Source of the DNA: Nitrospiraceae bacterium
GTDB lineage: Bacteria; Nitrospirota; Thermodesulfovibrionia; UBA6902
Reading direction: 5' to 3'
DNA: 50,757 nucleotides
NCBI GenBank assembly: GCA_003599025.1
Contig: QZIL01000001.1
Span: 1-50,757, forward strand
Shown here: positions 43,088 through 50,757 of the stretch, one piece after another
Position numbering within the stretch: position 1 is the first letter of the stretch
Layout of the letters: every line of letters begins with the position of its first letter
Translations under genes and position numbers: made by a program
The notes under the pieces: model-generated
The model's database searches: none
Seen by the model: the letters and a program-made list of their open reading frames with translations, nothing else
Told to the model about the DNA's origin: nothing

Positions 43088-45919
43088 ATGCGCAGTCCAC
43101 ATAAAAAATTGACGTCAGATAAAAAGCTCGTCCCAGCCGGTAAAAAGAAAGAACAAAAACTCAGTGGTAAGGGCAAGGGTGTCCGGACCGGGATGAAGCG
43201 CAAAACTGTACCCGAAGTGCAGCATGAAAAGCTCCATGCTGCCAACAGGAAGATCAAAGACTCGCAGAGCAGGTACACAGACATGTATGACTTTGCTCCT
43301 GTAGGGTATTTCACCTTTGACAAAGACGGGATTATACTTGAAATGAATCTTACCGGGGCAGAGCAGCTCGCTGCGGTGCGTGACTCTTTAATAAAGAAAC
43401 CGTTCCGGAAATTTATCGACCGGAAAGACCGGGAAATATTTGTTCTCCATTGTCAGGAAGTCCTCAGGAGAAAGGGAAGGCGCACCTGCGAAATCAGAAT
43501 AATCAGAAATGACAATTCCGGGTTCAATGCACAGATTGTCAGTTTTGCCCTGCCCAGCGGAGATGGTAAAAATAAAAACATAAGATCAGCAATAACCAAT
43601 ATAACCGAACATAAAAAAATCGAGAGGGAGCTGCATTTCTCCAACCGGCTTCTCGCAATCTCGAACGAATATGCAGAGATGCCTGTACTGCTGGATGAGT
43701 ACGTCAAAGAAGTGCGCAATTTCATCAAGTGCTCCGCTGTAGGGATACGCTTACTGAATGATAACGGAAATATCCCTTACATAGCTCATGATGGTTATAC
43801 CCGTAAATTCTTCAATTCTGAAAACCCGCTTTCAATACATAAAGACAGGTGCATCTGTATAAATGTTATCAGACAGAACACCATCCCTGCCCCGGCCTCT
43901 TTCACTGCATACGGGTCGTTCTATTCCAACAGCATGAAAGCTCTGCATACCTCATACCCCGCTGGACATATACGGAATACATGCAGCATTGAAGGATATG
44001 AGTCGCTGGCGGTTGTACCGATTATTTCAGAAGGCTCTGTGCTCGGTTTGATACATGTTGCTGATACCCGGGAGAACTCTCTCCCGGCTGAAACAGTGCA
44101 TGTCCTTGAGAAGGCGTCTGTCCAGCTGGGCATTGCTATCAGAAGGATCAGAATGGAAAGCAGTCTTCAGGACGCCCTCTATAAATCCCGGCGGCGTGAG
44201 GCCAAAATCTCCGCCCTTCTTAAAGGGTCCCGGGCCGTGCTTGACAGCCGTGACTTCAATACAACTGCACGCTTTATATTTGATTCCTGTAAAAACATTA
44301 TAGGGGCTTGTGCCGGATATATAGCGCTGCTGTCTGATGACGGGACAGAAAACGAGGTCCTGTTCCTGGACCCGGGAGGGTTCCCGTGTTCTGTAAACCC
44401 GGACCTTCCAATGCCCGTCCGCGGGCTGCGGGCAGAGGCATACCGCAGCGGACAGCCTGTATATCATAATGATTTTCAGGGAAGCCCATGGACCAGTTAT
44501 ATGCCGGAGGGACATGTGCCCCTTAAAAACGTCCTGTTTGCCCCTCTGGTAATTGAAGGCAATATCGCAGGAGTGCTCGGCCTTGCAAATAAAGAGGATG
44601 ATTTTACTGAAAATGATATACGAATGGCCAATGCCTTCAGCGAGCTTGCCTCTATAGCACTGCGCAACAGCCGGAACCTCGAACTGCTTGAGAACAGCGA
44701 GGAGCGGTTCCGCTCAGTAGCGGAAACAGCAAACGACGCCATCATCTCAATTGACAGCCGCGGGAGTATAGTCCTGTGGAACAGGGGAGCAGAGAAGATA
44801 TTCGGCCATACTGCAGAAGAAGCAGTCGGCAGACCTCTCACGTTAATAATTCCGGACAGTCTCCGCATTACTCACACGGAGGGACTAAGCCGTGTTATTT
44901 CAGAGGGAAAACCGAAGCTTATAGGCAATACAGTAGAAATCGTGGGCCTGAGAAAAAACGGCAGCACGTTCCCCATCGAACTGTCTCTGGCAAAGTGGAA
45001 GAGCAGAGAAGGCCTTTTTTTTACCGGCATTATCAGGGACATAACCCAGCGCAAAGAAACTGAAGAAGAATTGAGAAGACACCGGGAGCAGCTGATGGAA
45101 CTCGTAGCAGAACGCACCTCCGACCTGGAGAGGGTCAATGAAGCACTTAAAAAGGAAATGGCCGAGCGGATACAGGCGGAGGCAGAGACCCTGCGTGCCA
45201 GCCACCTTGCCTCCCTTGGAGAACTCGCTGCAGGAGTTGCCCATGAGATCAATAATCCGGTCAACGGCATTATCAACTATACCCAGATACTGGCCAATAA
45301 AAGCACTCCCGGCAGTAAAGAGCATGACATCGCCTGCAGAATCATAAAAGAAGGGGACCGCATCGCCGGGATTGTTAAATGCCTGCTCTCATTTGCACGT
45401 GACGGTAAAGAGCAAAAATACCCGGTACACATACTCGAGATCATCTCTGATACCCTTGCGCTGACAGAGGCGCAAATAAGAAAGGACGGCATTAAACTGC
45501 TTATAAACGTGCCGGCGCATCTGCCCGAAATAATTGCCCAACCGCAGCATATACAGCAGGTATTTCTGAATCTCATCAGCAATGCACGATACGCCTTAAA
45601 CCAGAAATACCGCGGAGAAAACAGGAAGAAAATCATCAACATAACTGGTGTGGCAATTACCGAAAAAAACAGTCCTTATGTACGTATTACATTTTATGAT
45701 AATGGGACCGGCATATCTGATGATATAATTAATAAAGTAATGAATCCGTTTGTGACCACCAAGCCGACCAGCCTGGGTACTGGACTGGGCCTGAGTATCA
45801 GCCACGGGATTGTGGCCGACCATGGCGGTTCTATCAGCATTGACAGTGTTGAGGGCCAGTATACCAGGGCAATCATAAAGCTTCCGGTCAATATGCATAA
45901 AAACAGTGGTCACTGTTAA
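43088..45919 (+). CDS. Cytoplasmic PAS/GAF sensor histidine kinase
   Basis: Soluble kinase of 943 residues. After a very basic N-terminus (1-40) and a coiled coil come PAS (about 60-175, YDFAPVGYFTFDKDG), two GAF domains (about 185-355 and 370-540), a second PAS (about 545-665), a coiled coil, HisKA with LGELAAGVAHEINNPVNGIINYTQIL, and HATPase with NLISNARYALN, DNGTGISDD and GTGLGLSISHGIV. The DHp block is nearly identical to that of the next kinase gene, so the two are paralogues. No membrane segment; it would sense a cytoplasmic ligand or cofactor bound by PAS/GAF. Weak ribosome binding site. Confidence 0.92.
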   Translation: MRSPHKKLTSDKKLVPAGKKKEQKLSGKGKGVRTGMKRKTVPEVQHEKLHAANRKIKDSQSRYTDMYDFAPVGYFTFDKDGIILEMNLTGAEQLAAVRDSLIKKPFRKFIDRKDREIFVLHCQEVLRRKGRRTCEIRIIRNDNSGFNAQIVSFALPSGDGKNKNIRSAITNITEHKKIERELHFSNRLLAISNEYAEMPVLLDEYVKEVRNFIKCSAVGIRLLNDNGNIPYIAHDGYTRKFFNSENPLSIHKDRCICINVIRQNTIPAPASFTAYGSFYSNSMKALHTSYPAGHIRNTCSIEGYESLAVVPIISEGSVLGLIHVADTRENSLPAETVHVLEKASVQLGIAIRRIRMESSLQDALYKSRRREAKISALLKGSRAVLDSRDFNTTARFIFDSCKNIIGACAGYIALLSDDGTENEVLFLDPGGFPCSVNPDLPMPVRGLRAEAYRSGQPVYHNDFQGSPWTSYMPEGHVPLKNVLFAPLVIEGNIAGVLGLANKEDDFTENDIRMANAFSELASIALRNSRNLELLENSEERFRSVAETANDAIISIDSRGSIVLWNRGAEKIFGHTAEEAVGRPLTLIIPDSLRITHTEGLSRVISEGKPKLIGNTVEIVGLRKNGSTFPIELSLAKWKSREGLFFTGIIRDITQRKETEEELRRHREQLMELVAERTSDLERVNEALKKEMAERIQAEAETLRASHLASLGELAAGVAHEINNPVNGIINYTQILANKSTPGSKEHDIACRIIKEGDRIAGIVKCLLSFARDGKEQKYPVHILEIISDTLALTEAQIRKDGIKLLINVPAHLPEIIAQPQHIQQVFLNLISNARYALNQKYRGENRKKIINITGVAITEKNSPYVRITFYDNGTGISDDIINKVMNPFVTTKPTSLGTGLGLSISHGIVADHGGSISIDSVEGQYTRAIIKLPVNMHKNSGHC

Positions 45920-46005
45920 GATAATCAAAATGATCTGCCTCGAAGCAGTGCTTCGATAAGTTCTTTTGCTTAAACTCAAAATTTATTTTAATACGCAGCC
46001 GCAGT

Positions 46006-48432
46006 ATGGATGAAATCAATATGATAACTACAGACAGAGAACTCACATCCTCCGAAGGCAGAAACAATTCTGAAAGGGCGAAGATCCAGATAGTTGAAGA
46101 CGAAGGGATCATAGCCATAGAACTGAAGAGGCAGCTGGAGATCATGGGATATCTGGTCACCTCTGTGACGTCTTCCGGTGAAGAAGCCGTTCTAATGGCG
46201 CACAAGAACAATCCTGACCTGGTGCTGATGGACATCACACTGTCAGGACAGACAAACGGAATCGACGCAGCCGGGCTGATACGGACAAGAGATAATATCC
46301 CTGTCATATATCTCACGGCCCATTCTGATGAAGAGACCCTGAAACTGGCGAAACAGACTGCACCATACGGATATCTGATAAAACCGGTGGGCAGCAGGGA
46401 ACTGCATAATGCCATAGAGATCGCACTTATCAAGCACCGGGCAGACAGGCAGCTTCAGTCCGCTGTATTGAAGGCACGGGAGGAAGAAGCCAAGACAAAG
46501 GCAATCATTGCAGGCCTGGGAGACGGGGTGATACTGCAGGACACAGGATATAAAATCCTGTATGAAAACCAGGTCCAGCAGGACATCACCGGCAGCCACA
46601 CCGGTGAGCTCTGCTACAGGGCGTATGGCGGGAGGGATTCCGTCTGTGAAGACTGTCCTGTTGAAATGTCTTTCAGGGACGGCAAAATTCACAAGACAGA
46701 AAGAACCGTGGCCACCGGAAAGGAGACCTTATATTATGAACTCATCTCATCTCCCCTCCGTGATTCGGACGGTAAAATCATAGCGGCTGTCAAGGTAGTA
46801 AGGGACATCACCGGGCGCAAGCATACTGAAGAAGAGCTGCTGAAGCACCGGGAGAAACTCGCCCGACTCGTAGACGACAGGACTGCCGAGCTGACATCCG
46901 TCATTGACCTGCTCAAAAATGAAATCATGGAACGCAGGAAAACCGAAGAGGCCCTGAGGGAGAGTGAAAGACGGTACAGAGAACTCTTCAATTACATGAG
47001 CAGCGGCATCACTGTATATGATGCGGTCGAAAACGGAACGGATTTTATCATCAAGGATTTCAATCGTGCCGGCGAGGTCATTGACAATATCCGCAAAGAG
47101 GAAATCGTCGGCAAGAGAGTGACCGAGGTCTTCCCCGGAGTAATGGACTCCGGCCTCTTTGACAAGTTTCAGAGAGTGTGGAAGACCGGCAAAACCGAGC
47201 GTCATGCCGTTTGGTATTACAGTGACTGGAGGATCAGCGGCTGGAGGGACAACCACATTTACAGGCTATCAAATGGCGAATTAATATCAGTTTATAACGA
47301 CATAACTGAACAGGTCATCTCTGCAGAGAGGGAATCAGCCCTTCTGCTGCAGCTGAAAACCATATTCGAAAACTTTCCGGTCGGCATTGTATATCTGGAT
47401 GATAACTACAGGATCATCAGCACAAATAAGTTCTTCGACGGCTTTACAGGCTTCAGAGAGGGAGAACTGGCAGGCAGGACATGTTACGAAACAGTAGGTG
47501 AGTATGCAGATGACCATACAAGACAGGACCGGGAAAAAATATGCTCTTTCTGCAACAGAGGGCTGTGCACTTCATCTAAAAAGCCGGTGACGATGGAGCG
47601 GCCTTTTAAAGATAAATTTATCAGGGTCACCACAATCCCCGAGCTTGATGAAAACGGGCATATCGAGCGCTTTATGGAGATCGTCGAGGACATAACCGAC
47701 CGCAAGCGGGCAGAAGCGGAAGCTGTACGCGCCAGCCACCTTGCAGCACTTGGCGAGCTCGCTGCCGGCGTGGCTCATGAAATCAACAACCCGATAAACG
47801 GGATCATCAACTACACACAGATATTGCTCAACAAAAGCACTGAGACGAGCAGGGAACATGATATTGCAGGGAGAATCATTAAAGAGGGTGACCGCATCGC
47901 AAATATTGTGAGGAACCTCCTTTCTTTTGCCCGGGACAACAAAGGCGACCGGATGCCGGCCAATATCGCCGATATAATCTCTGAAACTCTCGGCCTTACC
48001 GAAGTCCAGTTACGAAAAGACGGGATCATATTAATGTTGAATGTTCCAGGGACCCTTCCCGCGGTATTTGTACAGCCCCAGCAGGTCGAACAGGTATTCC
48101 TTAATATCATCAGCAATGCCCGTTATGCCCTGAACACTAAATACAAGGGGACACACAAAGACAAAATACTCGAGATCACTGCTGAGAAGATACCAGGTGA
48201 TGTGCGCCCGTATATAAAGGTTGTATTTCATGACCGCGGGACCGGGATCAGTCCTGAGGTCCTAAACAAAATAATGAACCCCTTTTTCTCTACAAAACCG
48301 GCAGACATAGGCACCGGGCTTGGATTGAGCATCAGTCACGGTATAATAAGTGACCATGGAGGCAGGCTCGCAATCGACAGTGCTGAAGGCATGTTTACTA
48401 AAGTCACAGTAGAGCTGCCGGTCAGGCAGTAA
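46006..48432 (+). CDS. REC-PAS sensor histidine kinase
   Basis: Soluble kinase of 808 residues. An N-terminal receiver (about 25-145) has IVEDEGIIA, phospho-Asp in LVLMDITLSGQTNG and IKPVGSREL. Three PAS domains follow: about 160-270 with CYRAYGGRDSVCEDCP, about 325-440, and about 450-570 with TCYETVG and CSFCNRGLC. HisKA (LGELAAGVAHEINNPINGI) and HATPase (NIISNARYALN, DRGTGISPE, GTGLGLSISHGII) close it. The two Cys-rich PAS stretches may bind a metal or redox cofactor. It can be an intermediate in a phosphorelay between the kinase upstream and the sigma-54 activator downstream. An ATG at 46021 is an alternative start. Confidence 0.92.
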   Translation: MDEINMITTDRELTSSEGRNNSERAKIQIVEDEGIIAIELKRQLEIMGYLVTSVTSSGEEAVLMAHKNNPDLVLMDITLSGQTNGIDAAGLIRTRDNIPVIYLTAHSDEETLKLAKQTAPYGYLIKPVGSRELHNAIEIALIKHRADRQLQSAVLKAREEEAKTKAIIAGLGDGVILQDTGYKILYENQVQQDITGSHTGELCYRAYGGRDSVCEDCPVEMSFRDGKIHKTERTVATGKETLYYELISSPLRDSDGKIIAAVKVVRDITGRKHTEEELLKHREKLARLVDDRTAELTSVIDLLKNEIMERRKTEEALRESERRYRELFNYMSSGITVYDAVENGTDFIIKDFNRAGEVIDNIRKEEIVGKRVTEVFPGVMDSGLFDKFQRVWKTGKTERHAVWYYSDWRISGWRDNHIYRLSNGELISVYNDITEQVISAERESALLLQLKTIFENFPVGIVYLDDNYRIISTNKFFDGFTGFREGELAGRTCYETVGEYADDHTRQDREKICSFCNRGLCTSSKKPVTMERPFKDKFIRVTTIPELDENGHIERFMEIVEDITDRKRAEAEAVRASHLAALGELAAGVAHEINNPINGIINYTQILLNKSTETSREHDIAGRIIKEGDRIANIVRNLLSFARDNKGDRMPANIADIISETLGLTEVQLRKDGIILMLNVPGTLPAVFVQPQQVEQVFLNIISNARYALNTKYKGTHKDKILEITAEKIPGDVRPYIKVVFHDRGTGISPEVLNKIMNPFFSTKPADIGTGLGLSISHGIISDHGGRLAIDSAEGMFTKVTVELPVRQ

Positions 48433-48477
48433 AGACCGTGCGGCAGGAAACAGCAGAGCATATTGAGTTTTTGTGCC

Positions 48478-48552
48478 GTCATTCCCGCCTGTCGGGAATC
48501 TTTCAGATTTATTTAGAGCAGGAAAAAGAGATTCCGGACTGGCCGGAATGAC
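48478..48552. repeat. MITE-like inverted-repeat element, 75 bp
   Basis: Ends GTCATTCC and GGAATGAC are exact complements. Each arm holds its own short hairpin (ATTCCCG..CGGGAAT and ATTCCGG..CCGGAAT). It lies between two two-component genes and belongs to the same type of repeat as at 34.3-34.8 and 41.65 kb. Confidence 0.75.
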
Positions 48553-48577
48553 ATCAGATGTGCAGGAATAAGAGATT

Positions 48578-50272
48578 ATGGCTAAAATCCTTGTAGTAGA
48601 CGACGAAGAAAGCATACGATTCACCTTTGACAGCTTCCTTTCTGACGAAGGGCACGAGGTTGCCACTGCCGGGGAATATGATGAGGCGCTGGATATGATT
48701 TCCCGGAATGAGTTCGATTTAATATTCATGGACATTGTGCTTGGCGGCAAGACGGGAATAGACCTGCTGAAGGAAGTCAGGAACATGTCAGTGAACTGTT
48801 CTGTTGTGATGATCACCGGATACCCGAGTGTTGAGACAGCTTCCGCTGCTCTCCGTTTAGGCGCATTTGATTATATTTTCAAGCCTGTCAAACAGGAGAT
48901 CCTGCTTCACATTACAAGTATGGCCCTGCAGAACAAGGCCCTGCGTGATGAAAATGAAAGATACCGGGCAAACCTGGAAGCGATCTTCAAGAGCGTAAAG
49001 GACGCGATAATTACTGTTGATAAAGACCTGGCCGTTATTGAAGCCAATGAGGCTGCGGAAAAAATATGCGGCATAACGCGCAATTCCCTGGGCAGGCCCA
49101 TTGAGGAGGTCCAGACAAGCTGCAATTGCAAGTGCCTTGAGGTCCTGAAAAAAACCATCCGCAGCAAACAGCCATTAGAAATCCAGCGGACAGAATGTGA
49201 ACATAACGGCAGGGACAGTCAGGTGGCAACAATTTCCACCTGGCCCCTTATCAACAAATCCGGGACCTTCTCAGGGGCAGTAATGATAGTCAGAGATGAG
49301 ACCCGCATCAATGAACTCGAGAGGGACCTCGGGGAGCGCCGTAAATTCCATCATATTATCGGGCAGAACAGGCAGATGCAGAGGATATATTCTCTTATAG
49401 AAGACCTGGCTGATGTGGAAACCACTGTTCTGATTACCGGTGAAAGCGGCACTGGAAAGGAACTGGTTGCTGAAGCAATTCATTATAAAGGGAAACGCAG
49501 CAGCAGGCCGCTTGTCAAGGTTAATTGTTCCGCACTGTCCGAGAACCTGCTCGAAAGTGAACTCTTCGGTCATGTCAGGGGTGCCTTTACCGGAGCGGAT
49601 AAAGACAAGGTCGGCAGGTTTCAGAAGGCTGAAGGGGGTACGATATTCCTGGATGAAATCGGGGACCTGTCCCATCAGATGCAGTTGCGGCTGCTGCGGG
49701 TTTTACAGGACAAGGTATTTGAGCGTGTCGGGGATTCTACGCCGCTCAGGGCAGACGTCCGGGTAATTACCGCAACCAACAAGGACCTTTCACAAAAGGT
49801 AAGAAGCGGCGAATTCAGGGAGGACCTGTACTACCGCTTGAAGGTCGTAGAACTTGCACTGCCCCCGCTCAGGGAGCGCAAGGACGATATATTGCTGCTG
49901 GTTGACTATTTCATCCATAAGTTTAATGATAAATTCAAGAAACAGGTAACTGCGATATCAGAAGATGTAAAGAAACAGTTTATGGATTATCCGTGGCCCG
50001 GAAATATCAGGGAACTGGAGCATATACTGGAGCACGCCTTTGTCGTAACCCGGCAGCATACTATTACATTGGGAGAGTTACCTAAAAGTTTTACCGAACA
50101 TTCTTCAAAGAATATTTCTCTTTCTCCGCATAAAGGGACTGACGGGCCTGAAACGGTTATAGAGGCATTGAAAAAAACCGGAGGGAACAAATCTAAGGCA
50201 GCAAGGCTTCTGGGTGTTAATGTACGGACTATTTACAGAAAAATAGAAAAATACAATATAAAAACCGAGTAG
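48578..50272 (+). CDS. Sigma-54-dependent response regulator (NtrC-type) with PAS domain
   Basis: A 564-residue enhancer-binding activator. Receiver (1-120) with VVDDEESI, phospho-Asp in LIFMDIVLGGKTG and FKPVKQE; PAS (about 130-240) with a Cys cluster SCNCKCLE; AAA+ domain (about 260-490) with Walker A GESGTGKE, the sigma-54 contact GAFTGA, Walker B IFLDEIGDL; and a Fis-type HTH (about 520-562, KSKAARLLGVNVRTIYRKI). It would open sigma-54 promoters when phosphorylated by an upstream kinase, with PAS tuning the response. The intergenic region just downstream carries palindromes and a sigma-54-like promoter, a plausible target. Confidence 0.94.
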   Translation: MAKILVVDDEESIRFTFDSFLSDEGHEVATAGEYDEALDMISRNEFDLIFMDIVLGGKTGIDLLKEVRNMSVNCSVVMITGYPSVETASAALRLGAFDYIFKPVKQEILLHITSMALQNKALRDENERYRANLEAIFKSVKDAIITVDKDLAVIEANEAAEKICGITRNSLGRPIEEVQTSCNCKCLEVLKKTIRSKQPLEIQRTECEHNGRDSQVATISTWPLINKSGTFSGAVMIVRDETRINELERDLGERRKFHHIIGQNRQMQRIYSLIEDLADVETTVLITGESGTGKELVAEAIHYKGKRSSRPLVKVNCSALSENLLESELFGHVRGAFTGADKDKVGRFQKAEGGTIFLDEIGDLSHQMQLRLLRVLQDKVFERVGDSTPLRADVRVITATNKDLSQKVRSGEFREDLYYRLKVVELALPPLRERKDDILLLVDYFIHKFNDKFKKQVTAISEDVKKQFMDYPWPGNIRELEHILEHAFVVTRQHTITLGELPKSFTEHSSKNISLSPHKGTDGPETVIEALKKTGGNKSKAARLLGVNVRTIYRKIEKYNIKTE

Positions 50273-50280
50273 ACATACTT

Positions 50281-50336
50281 TCATATAACCATGACATGTC
50301 ATGGTTATATGACATCGCAAAACCATGACATGTCAT
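50281..50336. promoter_or_regulatory. Tandem palindromic sites, likely enhancer or terminator
   Basis: A perfect 32-bp palindrome at 50281-50312 centred on ATGACATGTCAT, followed by a second AACCATGACATGTCAT (50321-50336), 34 bp further on. Repeated symmetric sites about 200 bp from a sigma-54 promoter suit an activator of the type encoded just upstream. The first one could also end that gene's transcript. Confidence 0.6.
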
Positions 50337-50512
50337 TCATTCGCCAAATACCATACTCTCAATTAATTTAAACCTGCAATTTAATGATCGTTATATACCG
50401 CATCTCTGCCCCTGCAATTAATTTCATTTAATCAGCGAGTTACAGGCCGCGTAGCATTCCTGGCCATAAGTAATACAGAAGGCATTCAGTGATATTACTG
50501 CTGAGGATGTAA

Positions 50513-50528
50513 TGGCACGCTTCTTGAT
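50513..50528 (+). promoter_or_regulatory. Sigma-54-like promoter
   Basis: TGGCACG-N4-TTGAT, with the exact spacing of the -24/-12 consensus TGGCACG-N4-TTGCW and one mismatch at the -12 C. The start would be near 50540, about 70 bp upstream of the ATG at 50609. Confidence 0.5.
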
Positions 50529-50608
50529 ATATCAATGAGCATCAACCTATCTTCTCTTTTTTAAAACGTCTTTTTAATGTATTGGAACAGGCAGCTGAGG
50601 TTTTGTTT

Positions 50609-50757
50609 ATGCAGTTATCAAAGAATGAACATTACACGGGAATCTCCAGTTGTCCGAATCTGCTTGAATGGACCGGCTGTGGGTCTTCTTTCTGCAGATT
50701 GAGATATATGGTCCCTGAGGTTTTGACAAGTTCCGAAATAGTTGACTATTGCAGGAA
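50609..50757 (+). CDS. Small Cys-rich protein, 3' end beyond the window
   Basis: The first 49 codons of a protein with ISSCPNLLEWTGCGSSFC and, after a Pro, IVDYCR at the edge. The CP-x6-C-x-S-S start, Pro and late Cys repeat the layout of the 71-residue protein at 15718-15933. GCTGAGG before the ATG is a fair ribosome binding site. It would be controlled by the sigma-54-like promoter upstream. Function unknown; probably a metal or cluster binder. Confidence 0.65.
   Translation, partial: MQLSKNEHYTGISSCPNLLEWTGCGSSFCRLRYMVPEVLTSSEIVDYCR

Larger units (their letters stand above)
50273..50608. other. Regulatory intergenic region of 336 bp
   Basis: No gene fits here. It holds, in order, the tandem palindromic sites (50281-50336), about 175 bp of AT-rich DNA without obvious symmetry, a sigma-54-like promoter (50513-50528) and a leader of about 70 bp to the next ATG. 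This layout is what an enhancer-activated promoter would need. Confidence 0.6.

Noticed and set aside
45902-45917. AACAGTG-GT-CACTGTT symmetric site at a kinase 3' end
   Set aside because: It lies in codons at the stop, has too small a loop for a terminator and no second copy.

Overview
The window looks like a chromosomal segment of an environmental, probably anaerobic, Gram-negative bacterium. Supporting signs are a TonB-dependent receptor, an exosortase-linked polysaccharide locus, an HpnI-like glycosyltransferase, many PAS/GAF histidine kinases and a sigma-54 activator. This mix, at moderate GC, fits Nitrospirota (Thermodesulfovibrionia-like) or Desulfobacterota. That placement is an inference from gene content, because no rRNA or marker protein is present.

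Region 1 (1-15.4 kb, all minus strand) is a surface polysaccharide operon. In transcription order it encodes GalE, a serine-acetyltransferase-like enzyme, a GT2/GNT-I-like transferase, a parallel beta-helix protein, a GT4, a hexapeptide acyltransferase, a second GT4, a Wzx-type flippase, a Wzy/O-antigen-ligase-type polymerase, a membrane acyltransferase, a third GT4, a secreted beta-helix/deacetylase with a C-terminal sorting signal, and an exosortase cut by the window edge. Many junctions are short overlaps. Together the genes could make, flip, polymerise and trim a glycan and anchor its modifying enzyme.

Region 2 (15.7-20.2 kb) holds a PHP/HpnI-like/small Cys protein operon, a pair of TusA-like proteins, an orphan gene, a ParE-type toxin-antitoxin pair and a truncated IS110 transposase. 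Region 3 (20.3-25.4 kb) has a patatin-like hydrolase facing an operon of PhoB-like regulator, PhoR-like kinase, second PhoB-like regulator and GH1 glycosidase.

Region 4 (about 25.4-31.0 kb) looks like a small integrated element. It contains a gene-poor stretch with 12-bp repeats, a three-gene operon (HD-domain protein plus two divergent paralogues of an unknown helical family), a membrane protein and a large serine recombinase. The recombinase's last codons run antisense through the 3' half of tRNA-Asn.

Region 5 (31-50.8 kb) is signalling-rich: a GDPD, an HD-GYP regulator, small Cys-rich proteins, LuxR-type regulators, a GIY-YIG gene nested in palindromic repeats, a hybrid kinase with a periplasmic binding protein, three further large two-component proteins and a sigma-54 activator. 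Its centre is a RiPP-like cassette: TonB receptor, a 33-residue precursor with adjacent cysteines, and a radical SAM/SPASM maturase. This resembles the bioinformatically named but functionally obscure geopeptide type. At the right edge, tandem palindromes and a sigma-54-like promoter precede another small Cys-rich gene.
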